Below, piece by piece: positions 8,147 through 18,400 of a stretch of 64,000 nucleotides of DNA. Every line of letters begins with the position of its first letter. The first letter of the stretch is position 1. Location of the stretch: assembly GCA_021771035.1 (NCBI GenBank), contig JAETPU010000010.1, positions 1 through 64,000 of the forward strand, read 5' to 3'. The position numbers and the translations under genes are program-made. The DNA comes from Marvinbryantia formatexigens (GTDB lineage Bacteria > Bacillota > Clostridia > Oscillospirales > Ruminococcaceae). Below the pieces are notes generated by a model. That model had not been told where the DNA came from. It saw nothing but the letters and a program-made list of their open reading frames with translations, and searched no databases.

Positions 8147-9292
8147 ATGGAACCCCTTGGAATTTACCTGCACGTGCCCTTTTGCACCGCCAAATGCCCC
8201 TACTGCGACTTTTATTCCCTGGGCACCCAAGCCATGACGGATGCCGAAGAGGTGATGGACGCCTATGTCGATGCCATGCTCCGCGAGCTGGCCCAATGGG
8301 GTCAGCGGCTGGAGTGCCGGCAGGCAGACACCGTCTATTTCGGCGGCGGGACCCCGCTGCTGCTGGGTTCCCGGCGTATTTCCCGGCTTCTCCAAGGGGT
8401 AAGGGCCGCGTTTGCCCTGACACAGCAGGCCGAAATCACCCTGGAAGCCAATCCCGCCACCGCTCTGGCACAGGAATTTTCCCGCCTCCATGAGGCCGGG
8501 GTGAACCGGCTGTCCTTTGGGCTGCAGTCCTCCTGTGAAGAGGAGCTGCGCCTTCTGGGACGCCGCCACACCGCACAGCAGGCGGCCCAGTGTGTACTGG
8601 ACGCGCAGGCCGCGGGCTTCACGAACCTCTCCCTGGATCTCATGCTGGGGCTCCCCGGGCAGTCCGAGCAGACCATTGCGGATTCCATCGCCTTCTGCTC
8701 CTCGCTGAACGTACCGCACATCTCGGCCTATCTGCTCAAGGTGGAGCCGGGAACCCCCTTCCAGCAGCAGGGTATTCAGGCCCTGTGCCCGGACGAGGAC
8801 ACCCAGGCCGACTGGTACCTGCTGGCGGTCCAGAGCCTTGCCCGGCACGGGTACCGGCAATATGAAATCTCCAACTTTTCCCGCTCTCCCGAAACCCAGA
8901 GCCGCCACAACTTAAAGTATTGGCGCTGCCAGGAATACCTGGGGCTGGGCCCCTCGGCCCATTCCTTTTTAAATGGCAGCCGGATGTATTATCCCCGGGA
9001 TTTGGACAGCTTTCTCACAGGGGCCGGCTCCCCTGGGTATCTTCCTGTCCCGGACGGCGAGGGAGGCGGCTTTGAGGAGGCAGTCCTGCTGGGCCTGCGC
9101 CTGAACGAGGGAATCTCCCTGAGGGAGCTCGGTGCGCGGTTTCCCCAGGCAGACTGTGCCCAGCTGGCCCGGCGCGCCACCCCTCTTCGCCGGGCCGGGC
9201 TTCTTGAGGAAGGAGAGGACCGCCTGGCCCTGACCCCCCGGGGCTTTTTACTGAGCAATTCCATTATTACAAAGCTTTTATACGGAGTTTAG
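8147..9292 (+). CDS. hemW: Radical SAM heme chaperone HemW
   Basis: 381 residues, normal for HemW. The radical-SAM motif is C13-x3-C17-x2-C20-x-F22. The Phe where coproporphyrinogen dehydrogenase HemN has a fourth Cys marks HemW. YFGGGTP and the C-terminal HemN domain (ARFPQADCAQLARRA, TPRGFLLSN) are present. HemW binds heme and delivers it to respiratory proteins; the older annotation is oxygen-independent coproporphyrinogen oxidase. The start chosen is ATG 8147, after AGGAGG at 8132-8137. The frame is open to 8090, but that part is the hairpin. Confidence 0.93.
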   Translation: MEPLGIYLHVPFCTAKCPYCDFYSLGTQAMTDAEEVMDAYVDAMLRELAQWGQRLECRQADTVYFGGGTPLLLGSRRISRLLQGVRAAFALTQQAEITLEANPATALAQEFSRLHEAGVNRLSFGLQSSCEEELRLLGRRHTAQQAAQCVLDAQAAGFTNLSLDLMLGLPGQSEQTIADSIAFCSSLNVPHISAYLLKVEPGTPFQQQGIQALCPDEDTQADWYLLAVQSLARHGYRQYEISNFSRSPETQSRHNLKYWRCQEYLGLGPSAHSFLNGSRMYYPRDLDSFLTGAGSPGYLPVPDGEGGGFEEAVLLGLRLNEGISLRELGARFPQADCAQLARRATPLRRAGLLEEGEDRLALTPRGFLLSNSIITKLLYGV

Positions 9293-9428
9293 CCTACCTG
9301 CCGGGACATTTCACAGTTCGTCCCCGCCAGATGCCGTCCATGCCATCAGGCCGGCAGGCGCCCCTAAATCAACGGGGTTTGGGGACAAGTTACCCTTATA
9401 TGATACTTTCCTCAGATGAAACCACAGG

Positions 9429-9470
9429 AGGCCGCCGGAATCTTCCGGCGACCTTCTCTTTTTTTGATTC
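9429..9470 (+). terminator. Terminator of hemW
   Basis: AGGCCGCCGGAA and TTCCGGCGACCT pair, with one mismatch, around a two-base turn, followed by TCTCTTTTTTTG. It lies between convergent genes. Confidence 0.75.
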
Positions 9471-9480
9471 CTTTTCTCCG

Positions 9481-11283
9481 CTATAATTCTGCGAACTGGC
9501 TCTCATAGAGCTCCTGATACAGCCCACCCTGGGCGATGAGCTCCTCATGGGTTCCGGATTCCCGGATTTTCCCATCCTTCATCACCAGGATTTTATCCGC
9601 GTTCAGGATGGTGGACAGGCGGTGGGCAATCACAATACTGGTCTTACCCTGGGTCACCTTGGCGGTGACTGTCTTAATCTTGGCCTCCGTCTGGGTATCC
9701 ACCGAGGAGGTGGCCTCGTCCAGAATAAAAATAGGCGGATCGCACAGGAACGTCCTTGCGATATTCAGCAGCTGGCGCTGGCCCTGGGAAAGACCGCCGG
9801 AATCGCTGTGCAGCACGGTGTCATAGCCGTTGGGGAGGGATTCGATAAAATCATCCACCTCAATCTGCCTGCACAGGCTGCGCACCATCTCCGGCGTGCT
9901 GCGCTCGGGGGGCGCGGCATAGGCGATATTCTCCATCACCGTGCCCTCAAACAGCCAGCTGTCCTGGAGCACCAAAGCAAAGCATTGGCGCAGCTGCTCC
10001 AAAGAGAATTCATGGATATTCTTCCCGTCGATGGTAATGGTACCGCTGGTGATATCATAAAAGCGCTCCAGCAGGCTGATAATGGTGGTCTTGCCGCTTC
10101 CCGTGGCGCCCACGATGGCCACCATCTGCCCGGGCTGAATGTCAAAGCTCACATGACGCAGCACCGGGGTATCCGGCACATAGGAGAAGCACACGTCCTC
10201 AAAGCGCACCTCGCCCTGTACCGGCGGCTTTTTCTCGCCTTCGGGGGCGGGAAGAGCCAATTCCGGCTCCGGATCCGCATTCAGGATGGAGAAAACACGG
10301 TCGCAGGCCGCCAGGGATGCCTGAAGCATATTGATGATGTTAGCGGTATCCACAATGGGGCCCGCGAATTTCTTGGAATACAGCACAAAGGAGGAAATGT
10401 TACCAATGGATATCCGCCCATTCAGGGCCAAAAAAGCCCCGATGGCGCAGATGAGCGTAAAATTCAAGTTGTTGATGCCGTTGAGAATCGGCATCATGAT
10501 GCTGGAGACAAACTCCGCCTTGGCCCCGGACTTCTGCAGCCGGTTGGAGATGTCAAAGAAGTTGTGCTTGTTGTATTCCTCCAGCCCATACACTTTGACG
10601 GTCTTTTGGGCGGTTATCATCTCCTCCGCGTAGCCGCACAGCTCGCCGAAGCAGTTCTTCTTGATGCGGAACAGCCGCCTGGCCTGCTTGGAGATAATTT
10701 TCGCCGCAATGAACATCATGGGAACCGTCACAACAAAAATCAGAGTCATCACCGGACTGATGGTGAGCATCATGATGAGGGAGCCCACTACAGTGACAAA
10801 ACCGGTAATCAGCGTGATGGCATCCGCGGAGACGGTATCGCTGATATTGTCGATATCCACGGAGATGATGCTGATAATATTGCCCTTGGTGTTGTTGTCA
10901 AAGTATGAAACCGGCAGCTTCATCAACTTGGCAAACACATCATGGCGCAGATCCAGCACCACGTTTTGGGCCGTTTTGAGCATCAGGACATTCTGCAGGG
11001 CGCTTAGTCCCCATACCACCAGGCTCACCAAAACGATATACAGCCCATTTTGAATGAGAGCGGAAAAATCGATGCTGCCATTAGAGAGATCCAGCGCGTC
11101 CACCATAATTCCGGTGAGCTGGGGAATGAGCAAAGCCAGCAGGTTTGCCACTAAAACCGTAACGATTACCGAACCGATGAGCAGCTTATAGCGCAGGATA
11201 TAGCGCACCAGCTGTAAAAGGGATCCCACACGCCGCCTTTGTACGGCCTTTTCATGGGAGGACGCATTCTTTTTCTTGTTCAC
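9481..11283 (-). CDS. Heterodimeric ABC exporter subunit B (canonical ATPase half)
   Basis: 600 residues from a GTG start at 11283. The GTG overlaps the TGA stop of the upstream exporter gene (GTGA) and is preceded by GGAGGCG. Six transmembrane helices (about 20-310) precede the nucleotide-binding domain, which has Walker A GATGSGKTT, signature LSQGQ, Walker B IFILDE with the catalytic Glu, and AHRLS. It forms an export pump with the overlapping upstream gene. This half supplies the intact Walker B Glu while its signature is altered, as in BmrCD/TmrAB pairs. Drugs, lipids or peptides are possible substrates. No regulator gene sits beside the pair. Confidence 0.93.
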   Translation of the reverse strand: MNKKKNASSHEKAVQRRRVGSLLQLVRYILRYKLLIGSVIVTVLVANLLALLIPQLTGIMVDALDLSNGSIDFSALIQNGLYIVLVSLVVWGLSALQNVLMLKTAQNVVLDLRHDVFAKLMKLPVSYFDNNTKGNIISIISVDIDNISDTVSADAITLITGFVTVVGSLIMMLTISPVMTLIFVVTVPMMFIAAKIISKQARRLFRIKKNCFGELCGYAEEMITAQKTVKVYGLEEYNKHNFFDISNRLQKSGAKAEFVSSIMMPILNGINNLNFTLICAIGAFLALNGRISIGNISSFVLYSKKFAGPIVDTANIINMLQASLAACDRVFSILNADPEPELALPAPEGEKKPPVQGEVRFEDVCFSYVPDTPVLRHVSFDIQPGQMVAIVGATGSGKTTIISLLERFYDITSGTITIDGKNIHEFSLEQLRQCFALVLQDSWLFEGTVMENIAYAAPPERSTPEMVRSLCRQIEVDDFIESLPNGYDTVLHSDSGGLSQGQRQLLNIARTFLCDPPIFILDEATSSVDTQTEAKIKTVTAKVTQGKTSIVIAHRLSTILNADKILVMKDGKIRESGTHEELIAQGGLYQELYESQFAEL

Positions 11284-13049
11284 TGCGCATCGCCTCCTTC
11301 CCCCCACGAAGCAGATAGTTCGGGAACGGGGACATTCTGGGTCTGACAGATATCCCGGTAGGTTTTGCAGCTTCTCAAAAGTTCCTCATGGGTTCCCAGC
11401 CCAGCCATCCTGCCCTTCTCCAGAACCAGAATCTGGTCCGCGCTCTTCACGCTGCTGATACGCTGGGAGATGAGCAGCACGGTCTTATCCTGGTAGTTCT
11501 CCTTGAGGGCGCTGCGCAGCCGGAAGTCGGTACGGTAATCCAGGGCACTGGACACATCGTCCAGAACCACCAAATCCGGTTCCCGGTACAGGGTGCGGGC
11601 CACGCTGATGCGCTGCTTCTGCCCGCCGGAGAGGTTGCTTCCCGTCTGGGAGATCTCGTGGTCAAAGGCGTCATCCAGCTCCTCAATCAGATCCATCAGC
11701 TGCGCGGATTCCGCGGACTGGTTGAGCCTGGACTCGTCGAATTCCCGATCCAATACGATATTTTCCCGGATACTCATACCGAAGATATTGTACTGCTGCA
11801 TGGCCGCCGTGACCGTCTGGGTGAAGGATTCTTTATCAAATTCCCGGATCGGGTGCCCATACAGGAGAATTTCCCCATCGGTTGGCTCATACAGCCTCAG
11901 GATCAAATTGAGCAGAGTTGTTTTTCCGGAACCGGTCCCGCCGATAACCGCCAGGGTTTTTCCCTTGGCAGCAGTAAAAGAGATGTGGTGCAGCGCCGCT
12001 ACCCTGGCGTCCGGATACTGGAAGGATACGTCCCTGAGCTCCAGAACCGGGTGGGTGCCGTCTGAGGACACCTGCTCCCGGGTGAGTTCCCCGTATTGGG
12101 TGGTGTCAGTCATGTCCAGAACCTCCATAATACGGGCCGCAGAGGTATTGGCGCGGCTGAACATCATGAACATACGGGGAATCATGGTCATGGCCATGAG
12201 GATCATATTGATGTAGTTTAAAATCGTGACAACCTGTCCGATTTCAATGCTGCCGCCCTGGATGCGGAAGCCGCTGACATAGAGAATCACCGCAATGGTC
12301 ACGTTGGTGATCAACATAATAGACGGGCCCATAAAGGCGTTGATTTTTCCCGCCTTGAGTTCAAACCGCTTGACCTCCTGGCTCTGCCGCTTCACTCTGT
12401 CTATCTCATAATTGGACTTGGAAAAGGATTTGATCACCCTCACGCCGCCCAAGTCCTCCCGGATGATGGAGGTAAGCCGGTCGATATTCTGCTGTACCTT
12501 GCGGTACAGGGGACGCGTCACCTTGTATACCGCCATGCTGGCCGCCGCCAGCAGGATCATGGAGACAAAGATGATGCAGGTGAGCCCCACATCGATGGAC
12601 AGGGAAAAAACAATGCCGCCGATGGCCATCACAGGGGCGCGGATCATAAAGCGGGTCATCATCAAAAAGGTGCGCTGCACGTGCTCCACGTCATTGGTGA
12701 CGCGGGTAATCAGCGAGGAGGTGGTAAGCCCCTCCACATCCTTGAGCGTCAGCTTCTGAATATGGGTATACAGCACATTCCGGAGCCTCTCGCCAATTTG
12801 CTGGGTTTTTTTTGCGGAAATATAGTTGGCAATAATATTGAGCAGCGCCGTTGCAATGGCCAAAGCCAGCATCACCAGGCACAGGCTCCATATCACCGGA
12901 ATATCCTGCTTGGCGATTCCCTCGTCAATGACTTCCCCCATAAAGTGGGGGATCAGCAGATCCGTAACGGCCCCTGCGCCCTTTACCAAAATAGCCAGCG
13001 CCATGCCGCCTAAAAAAGGCTTGATGTAACCGAGCAGTCGTTTTAGCAT
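11280..13049 (-). CDS. Heterodimeric ABC exporter subunit A (degenerate-site half)
   Basis: 589 residues from the ATG at 13049, which starts MLKRLLGYIKPFLGG and is preceded by GGAGGG. The frame is open to a GTG at 13178, so a 43-residue basic extension is possible. Six transmembrane segments are followed by Walker A GGTGSGKTT, canonical signature LSGGQ and Walker B LVVLDD. The residue after Walker B is Asp where a catalytic Glu is expected, which marks the degenerate ATP site of heterodimeric exporters. It is cotranscribed with, and overlaps, the downstream partner. The promoter at 13230 gives a leader of about 170 bases. Confidence 0.92.
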   Translation of the reverse strand: MLKRLLGYIKPFLGGMALAILVKGAGAVTDLLIPHFMGEVIDEGIAKQDIPVIWSLCLVMLALAIATALLNIIANYISAKKTQQIGERLRNVLYTHIQKLTLKDVEGLTTSSLITRVTNDVEHVQRTFLMMTRFMIRAPVMAIGGIVFSLSIDVGLTCIIFVSMILLAAASMAVYKVTRPLYRKVQQNIDRLTSIIREDLGGVRVIKSFSKSNYEIDRVKRQSQEVKRFELKAGKINAFMGPSIMLITNVTIAVILYVSGFRIQGGSIEIGQVVTILNYINMILMAMTMIPRMFMMFSRANTSAARIMEVLDMTDTTQYGELTREQVSSDGTHPVLELRDVSFQYPDARVAALHHISFTAAKGKTLAVIGGTGSGKTTLLNLILRLYEPTDGEILLYGHPIREFDKESFTQTVTAAMQQYNIFGMSIRENIVLDREFDESRLNQSAESAQLMDLIEELDDAFDHEISQTGSNLSGGQKQRISVARTLYREPDLVVLDDVSSALDYRTDFRLRSALKENYQDKTVLLISQRISSVKSADQILVLEKGRMAGLGTHEELLRSCKTYRDICQTQNVPVPELSASWGEGGDAQ

Positions 13050-13229
13050 GGAAACAATATCCCTCCTCATTTTGCTCTTTAGAGCTCTGCTTTTGTTTGA
13101 TACCCGCCTTTTGCCGGATTCCCACTCCGGCAAGAGGCTTTTCTGCTCCCCCTTCCTCATAACCCCTGATTTTTTCACAAGATATCTAAAATCCTGGGAA
13201 ATTCGGGATGTTTTTTATTCGTTCTTCTT

Positions 13230-13258
13230 ATTATATTGCAAATGGCTTCCACCGTCAA
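13230..13258 (-). promoter_or_regulatory. Promoter of the ABC exporter operon
   Basis: Minus strand: -35 TTGACG, 17-bp spacer, -10 TATAAT. It is a strong match in an AT-rich stretch. Nothing else was seen from here to the sleL terminator at about 13531. Confidence 0.75.
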
Positions 13259-13530
13259 ATGCCTGTAATTGGTTTTTCATTCCAATTTCCGAAATCTCCT
13301 TTTAATAAACGCCTTTTATCTTCCCCTTTTATTGTGATACTCCATAAAATATCCCCCTGTGTTATGAGCCATTCCAACAGAAAAGGTGGATCCGTGCCGC
13401 GAAATCTTGCCATTCTTGCTGTATTCTAATTTTCAGGCGGAGCGCCATGGGCCCGTTCCCGAAAATCCGCAGGCAGGCTGCCAGGAGGCCGTACTTTTCA
13501 TTGTCCTTCACAGCACCAAGCCGGCAGGCA

Positions 13531-13575
13531 CAAAAGCAGAAGGCGCCGCCCGGTACGCGACGCCTTCTGCTCTTG
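13531..13575 (-). terminator. Terminator of the sleL-like gene
   Basis: GCAGAAGGCG and CGCCTTCTGC form a perfect ten-base-pair stem, followed on the minus strand by TTTTGTG. It lies 33 bases past the stop codon. Confidence 0.75.
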
Positions 13576-13607
13576 TGAAATTCCCCTGGCGTACGCCAGG
13601 CTGCCGC

Positions 13608-14894
13608 TCAAATTATTTTGCGAATCCGGTACAGGGCGCTCAGCAGCGCCCAATTCTGCGTAAACGGCCGCATGGCGTTCCAGTAGCCCACACCCAGCAG
13701 GCCGAACTCATCCGTAAGATCCAGCTTTGCCTTGATACTGCGCACATCCTCAAACCATACCATGTGCCTTTTTCCATTGGGGGCAAAATATTCAAAATAC
13801 GGCGTCATGGAGGCCTCATCAAACTGGATGGCCGCGCCGTGCCACATGGCGATGTCCACGGCCTCCTCATTGCCCACACTCTTTGCGCCGGAGCCATCCT
13901 TCTCAAAGGGGAGAGTCCAGTTATAGCCATAGTTGGGAATCCCCATCAAAATTTTAGTAGGGCTAATTTCTGTAACCGCATACCGCAGAACTTCCCGTAC
14001 CCGGTCAATGGGGGAAACCGCCATGGGCGGGGAATAGGTATACCCCCACTCATAGGTCATTAACAGGACCGTATCCGATACCGCGCCGATTGCAGGGTAA
14101 TCGTGCCCCTCGTATAAAATCCCCGGCTGCTGGGCGGAGGTTTTCGGCGCCAGATCCGTATTCAGGAAAAAGCCATTCTGGTGCAGGAGCTCTGAGGCCT
14201 GCTCCAAAAAGGCGATGTAGCCATCCTTATCCTGAGCCTGAATATATTCAAAGTCCATATCCAGGCCCACATAGCCTTTTTCCTTCATAACCTGCACAAC
14301 GCTTTTCAGCAGTTTCTCCTGTGCCTCGGGGTTTCGGAACAGCCGGGCCGCCTTGGCGCCGTCAAAATTCCCCGCGGCATCGGTGGCGGCAAGGAGCATC
14401 ACCGGCGCAGTCCCAAACTGATAGGCCAGCTGAATCAGGGGCTGATCGTCAATGCCGGTAAGTTCCCCGGTATCGGTAAAGCTGTATCCGAAAATCGTAA
14501 GATAGGTCAGGTAGGGCAATACCCTTCGGATCAGCCTGGCATCCACAAACGGATAGGCATAGGCGTTCACCGTAAGTTCCCGTCTTTTTTCCCCCTGAAA
14601 CTCAACGGCAATCTGCGCCCCCGCTACAAATCCGCCGTCAATCAGCGTGGGATTATTCTGCAGCAGCTCTATAGGCGTAGTTTTATACTTGCGCGCAATG
14701 GAACCCAGCGTGTCCCCAGGCTGTATGGTATACACGGTTTTAGGCACCAATATCAGCAGGGCCTGGCCCACCACCAGGTTATTGGGATTTTTAATGGCAT
14801 TGTCGCTGATTAACCTCTGTACGGATACATGATACTCCCTTGCGATCTTGTAGAGGGTATCCCCAGGTTTTACTACATATATAACCACCGGCAT
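13608..14894 (-). CDS. sleL: LysM-GH18 spore cortex-lytic N-acetylglucosaminidase (SleL/YaaH type)
   Basis: 428 residues, close to B. subtilis YaaH. Two LysM repeats (about 3-47 and 49-95, each beginning YxVxPGDTL or YTIQPGDTL) are followed by a GH18 TIM barrel. The catalytic DxDxE signature is in GLDMDFEYI, and WNAM, near the C-terminus, is the typical closing strand. SleL cleaves cortical fragments during germination, or acts in the spore coat, so the gene argues for a spore former. The start is ATG 14894, preceded by AAAAGGTGTG. The A of the ATG is shared with the TGA stop of the small upstream ORF, suggesting coupling. Confidence 0.9.
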   Translation of the reverse strand: MPVVIYVVKPGDTLYKIAREYHVSVQRLISDNAIKNPNNLVVGQALLILVPKTVYTIQPGDTLGSIARKYKTTPIELLQNNPTLIDGGFVAGAQIAVEFQGEKRRELTVNAYAYPFVDARLIRRVLPYLTYLTIFGYSFTDTGELTGIDDQPLIQLAYQFGTAPVMLLAATDAAGNFDGAKAARLFRNPEAQEKLLKSVVQVMKEKGYVGLDMDFEYIQAQDKDGYIAFLEQASELLHQNGFFLNTDLAPKTSAQQPGILYEGHDYPAIGAVSDTVLLMTYEWGYTYSPPMAVSPIDRVREVLRYAVTEISPTKILMGIPNYGYNWTLPFEKDGSGAKSVGNEEAVDIAMWHGAAIQFDEASMTPYFEYFAPNGKRHMVWFEDVRSIKAKLDLTDEFGLLGVGYWNAMRPFTQNWALLSALYRIRKII

Positions 14895-15340
14895 CACACC
14901 TTTTCGGATAATACTTGTTTTCCTACTATACTATGCCGTGGGCTGTATTCCCGTGACACCCGGGCCTTGTCCTGGAAGCTCAAGGATATGAGATCAATCT
15001 CAAAACCTCCAAATTTTTCTGACAGGGTAGGGTTCACGCGCGCAGCTTGTCCCCTGGCTTGAGGGAGCCTCGGCCGAACCGCTTTGGGAGAGAACTCAGG
15101 CTTAACGACAGCCGAATTTCCCGGCTTCATTTCAATGGGGCCGGTGGCGGGGGGCCCGAGCCATCGGCTTCTGCGCATCCTGTATCGGGCCGCCCAAATC
15201 CAAACCCAACGATACCAACGATAAACCAGCGGAGCAATTCCCACACAGGCTCCATCCAGGACCGGGTATCGCCTATCCGACCCTGCGTTCGCCAGCGGTA
15301 TTCCCGAAATTGTAAACATCCGCTTATTTCTGTTAGTCAT
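14894..15340 (-). CDS. Unrecognised small basic ORF upstream of sleL
   Basis: 148 codons starting MTNRNKRMFTISGIPLANAG. Two signs favour a gene: a very strong ribosome-binding site (GGGGAGGTGGATAA before ATG), and a stop codon that overlaps the sleL ATG as TGATG. Against it, the composition is rich in Arg, Pro and Trp with no recognisable domain, and its codon use resembles the shadow frames of this GC-rich DNA. It may be a short real leader gene followed by degenerate sequence, or a pseudogene. No function is proposed. Nothing else was seen between 15341 and the PFOR terminator. Confidence 0.35.
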   Translation of the reverse strand: MTNRNKRMFTISGIPLANAGSDRRYPVLDGACVGIAPLVYRWYRWVWIWAARYRMRRSRWLGPPATGPIEMKPGNSAVVKPEFSPKAVRPRLPQARGQAARVNPTLSEKFGGFEIDLISLSFQDKARVSREYSPRHSIVGKQVLSEKV

Positions 15341-15393
15341 TTATCCACCTCCCCAGTTTAACGGGGGATTTTTCCGCCTGCTCGGCGGCACTG

Positions 15394-15432
15394 AAAAAGC
15401 GCCCTGTATGCTCACACATACAGGGCGCTTTT
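15394..15432 (-). terminator. Terminator of the PFOR gene
   Basis: AGCGCCCTGTATG and CATACAGGGCGCT form a perfect 13-base-pair stem, flanked by A and T runs, so it could work in both directions. It lies about 30 bases past the PFOR stop. Confidence 0.85.
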
Positions 15433-15463
15433 CGTAACCCTCACGGGGGTCTATCCTTCAGGC

Positions 15464-18400
15464 TTATTTCTCAGCCAATTTCACCAAGTGCTCATACTTC
15501 TCGGCAGCGTTCTTCTCTGCTTTTGCAAACAGTTCCTCAGCGCGATCCGGGAACGCTCTCATCAGGGAGCTGTAACGAACCTCGTTCTTGATGAAGTCCT
15601 GATAGTTGGCAGACGGAGCCTTAGAATCCAACTGGAAGGGATTCTTGCCCTCGAGAGCCAGGCGCGGGTCATACCGGAAGGTATGCCAGTAGCCAGCCAG
15701 AACCGCATTCTTCTCCTCGGTCTGAGCAATGCTCATACCGCCGCGGATACCGTGGTTGATACACGGAGCATAGGCGATGATGATGGACGGGCCATGGTAA
15801 GCCTCAGCCTCGGTGAATGCCTTGATGCACTGGTTGTAGTCAGCGCCCATTGCAACCTGGGCAACATAGACATAACCATAGCTCATGGCGATTGCAGCCA
15901 GATCCTTCTTCTTCACTTCCTTACCAGCAGCGGCAAACTGAGCAACCGCACCGGTGGGAGTGGATTTGGAGGACTGTCCGCCGGTGTTGGAATACACCTC
16001 GGTATCGAATACCAGGATGTTCACATCCTCGCCGGAAGCGATAACATGATCCAAGCCGCCGAAGCCGATATCATAGGCCCAGCCGTCTCCGCCGAAGATC
16101 CAGACGGATTTCTTCGCCAGGAAGTCCTTATCCTTGAGAATCTCTTTGCCCTCTTCGCAGCCGCAGGCCTCCAGAGCAGCAACCAAAGCCTTGGTGGCAG
16201 CCTTGTTGGCGGCAGCGTCGTCGATGGTGGCCAGATAGTTCTCGCAGGCGGTCTTGGCTTCGCCCTCGGCCTTCTCAGCCAGAGCGCGGACCTTCTCAAT
16301 CAGAGCCTTGCGCAGGGTATCCTGAGCCAGGAAAATACCATAGCCATACTCCGCATTGTCCTCAAACAGGGAGTTGCCCCAAGCCGGGCCGTGTCCCTCT
16401 TTGTTGACCGTGTAAGGAGTGGAAGGAGCGGAACCGCCCCAGATGGAGGAACAGCCGGTGGCGTTGGCAAGATACATTCTGTCGCCGTACAGCTGAGTAA
16501 CCAGCTTGGCATACGGAGTCTCGCCGCAGCCGGCACAGGCGCCGGAGAACTCAAGCAGGGGCTGCTTGAACTGGCTGCCCTTAACAGTGGTGGGTTTGAA
16601 CTTCTCGGTAACCTCAGGTTTCTCAGAGAGAGTTCTGCCATACTCAAAGACATCCTGCTCACCCAGCTGGGTATCCAGCTTCTGCATGGTGAGAGCCTTC
16701 AGGCCCTTCTTGCCGGGGCAGACGTTTGCGCAGGAACCGCAGCCTGTGCAGTCCAGAGCGGAAACGGTGATCGCAAACTGATAGCCGGGCATACCGGTCA
16801 TGGGAACAGTCTTAGTGCCTGCAGGTGCATTTTTCGCCTCTTCGTCGGTCATAACAGCCGGACGGATAACAGCGTGCGGGCAGACATAGGAGCAGAAGTT
16901 ACACTGGATACAGTTCTCCGGGTTCCAGGTGGGAACATCCACAGCAACTCCGCGCTTCTCATAAGCGGAGGAACCAACCGGATAGACGCCGTCCACAGTG
17001 CTGACAAAGGCGGAAACCGGCAGGGAATCGCCCTTCTGATCGTTGACAGGGTTCTGGATGCGCTTGACATAGTCCACCAGCTCCGGACGGCCGCTCATAG
17101 CAGCAGTCTCGGTGCAGCAATCGGAAGCAGTTGCCCAGGAAGCGGGAACCTCAACCTTCTTCATGCCCTCCATACCTCTGTCGATAGCGGCATGGTTCAT
17201 GGCGACAACTTTCTCGCCCTTCTTGCCGTAGGAAGCGGTGGCAGCATCCTTCATGTACTTGACAGCATCCTCAGCCGGGATCACGTTGGCCAGCTTGAAG
17301 AACGCAGACTGAAGAATGGTGTTGATTCTTCCGCCCAGGCCGATCTCACGGGCAATGCTCACACCGTCGATGGTGTAGAACTGAATCTCATTCTTGGCGA
17401 TATACTGCTTCACATCAGCGGGCAGTCTCTTCTCAATCTCTTCCATATCCCAGCCGCAGTTCAGCAGGAAGGTGCCGCCCTTTTTCAGATCCTGAACCAT
17501 ATCGTACTTGCCGATATAGGACGGGTTGTGGCAGGCAACAAAGTCCGCTTTGTTGACCAGGTAGGTGGATTTGATCGGGCTCTTACCAAATCTCAGGTGG
17601 GAGATGGTAACACCGCCGGATTTCTTGGAGTCGTATGCAAAGTAAGCCTGCGCATACATATCGGTGTGGTCACCGATGATCTTGATGGAGTTCTTGTTGG
17701 CGCCAACCGTACCGTCGGAGCCCAGGCCCCAGAACTTACAGCTGGTGGTTCCGGCCGGAACCGTATCCGGGAGATCCTTCTCCTCGATGGACAGGTGGGT
17801 GACATCGTCCACGATACCCACGGTGAATCTCTTCTTGCCGTTGGGATCCGCAGCGTTGTCATACACAGCGGCAATCTGGCCGGGGGTGGTGTCCTTACAT
17901 GCCAGGCCGTAACGTCCGGCTACCACCTTGACATTGGCAAACTTGCTGTCCTGCAGAGCAGCGACAACATCCAGGTACAGCGGCTCACCGATGGAACCAG
18001 CCTCCTTGGTGCGGTCAATGACAGTGATGTTCTTAACAGTCTCGGGGATGGCATCCAGCAGGTGCTGCTTGGAGAACGGACGGTACAGACGTACCTTGAT
18101 GAGGCCGACCTTTGCGCCGTTGGCGTTCAGGTAATCGATGGTCTCCTCGATGGTATCGCACACAGAGCCCATTGCGATGATGACATTCTCAGCATCGGGA
18201 GCGCCGTGGTAGTTGAACAGCTTATAGTCGGTGCCAATCTTGGCATTGACTTTGTTCATGTACTCCTCAACGATGCCGGGAACTGCATCGTAGTAGGTGT
18301 TGCAGGCCTCGCGGGCCTGGAAGAAGATGTCCGCATTCTGAGCAGTACCGCGCAGGGTGGGATGCTCAGGATTCATGGCGCGTCTTCTGAAATCGTTGAT

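Noticed and set aside
8147..9292. Oxygen-independent coproporphyrinogen III oxidase HemN
   Set aside because: The motif is CxxxCxxCxF, lacking the fourth Cys of HemN, and the length fits HemW.
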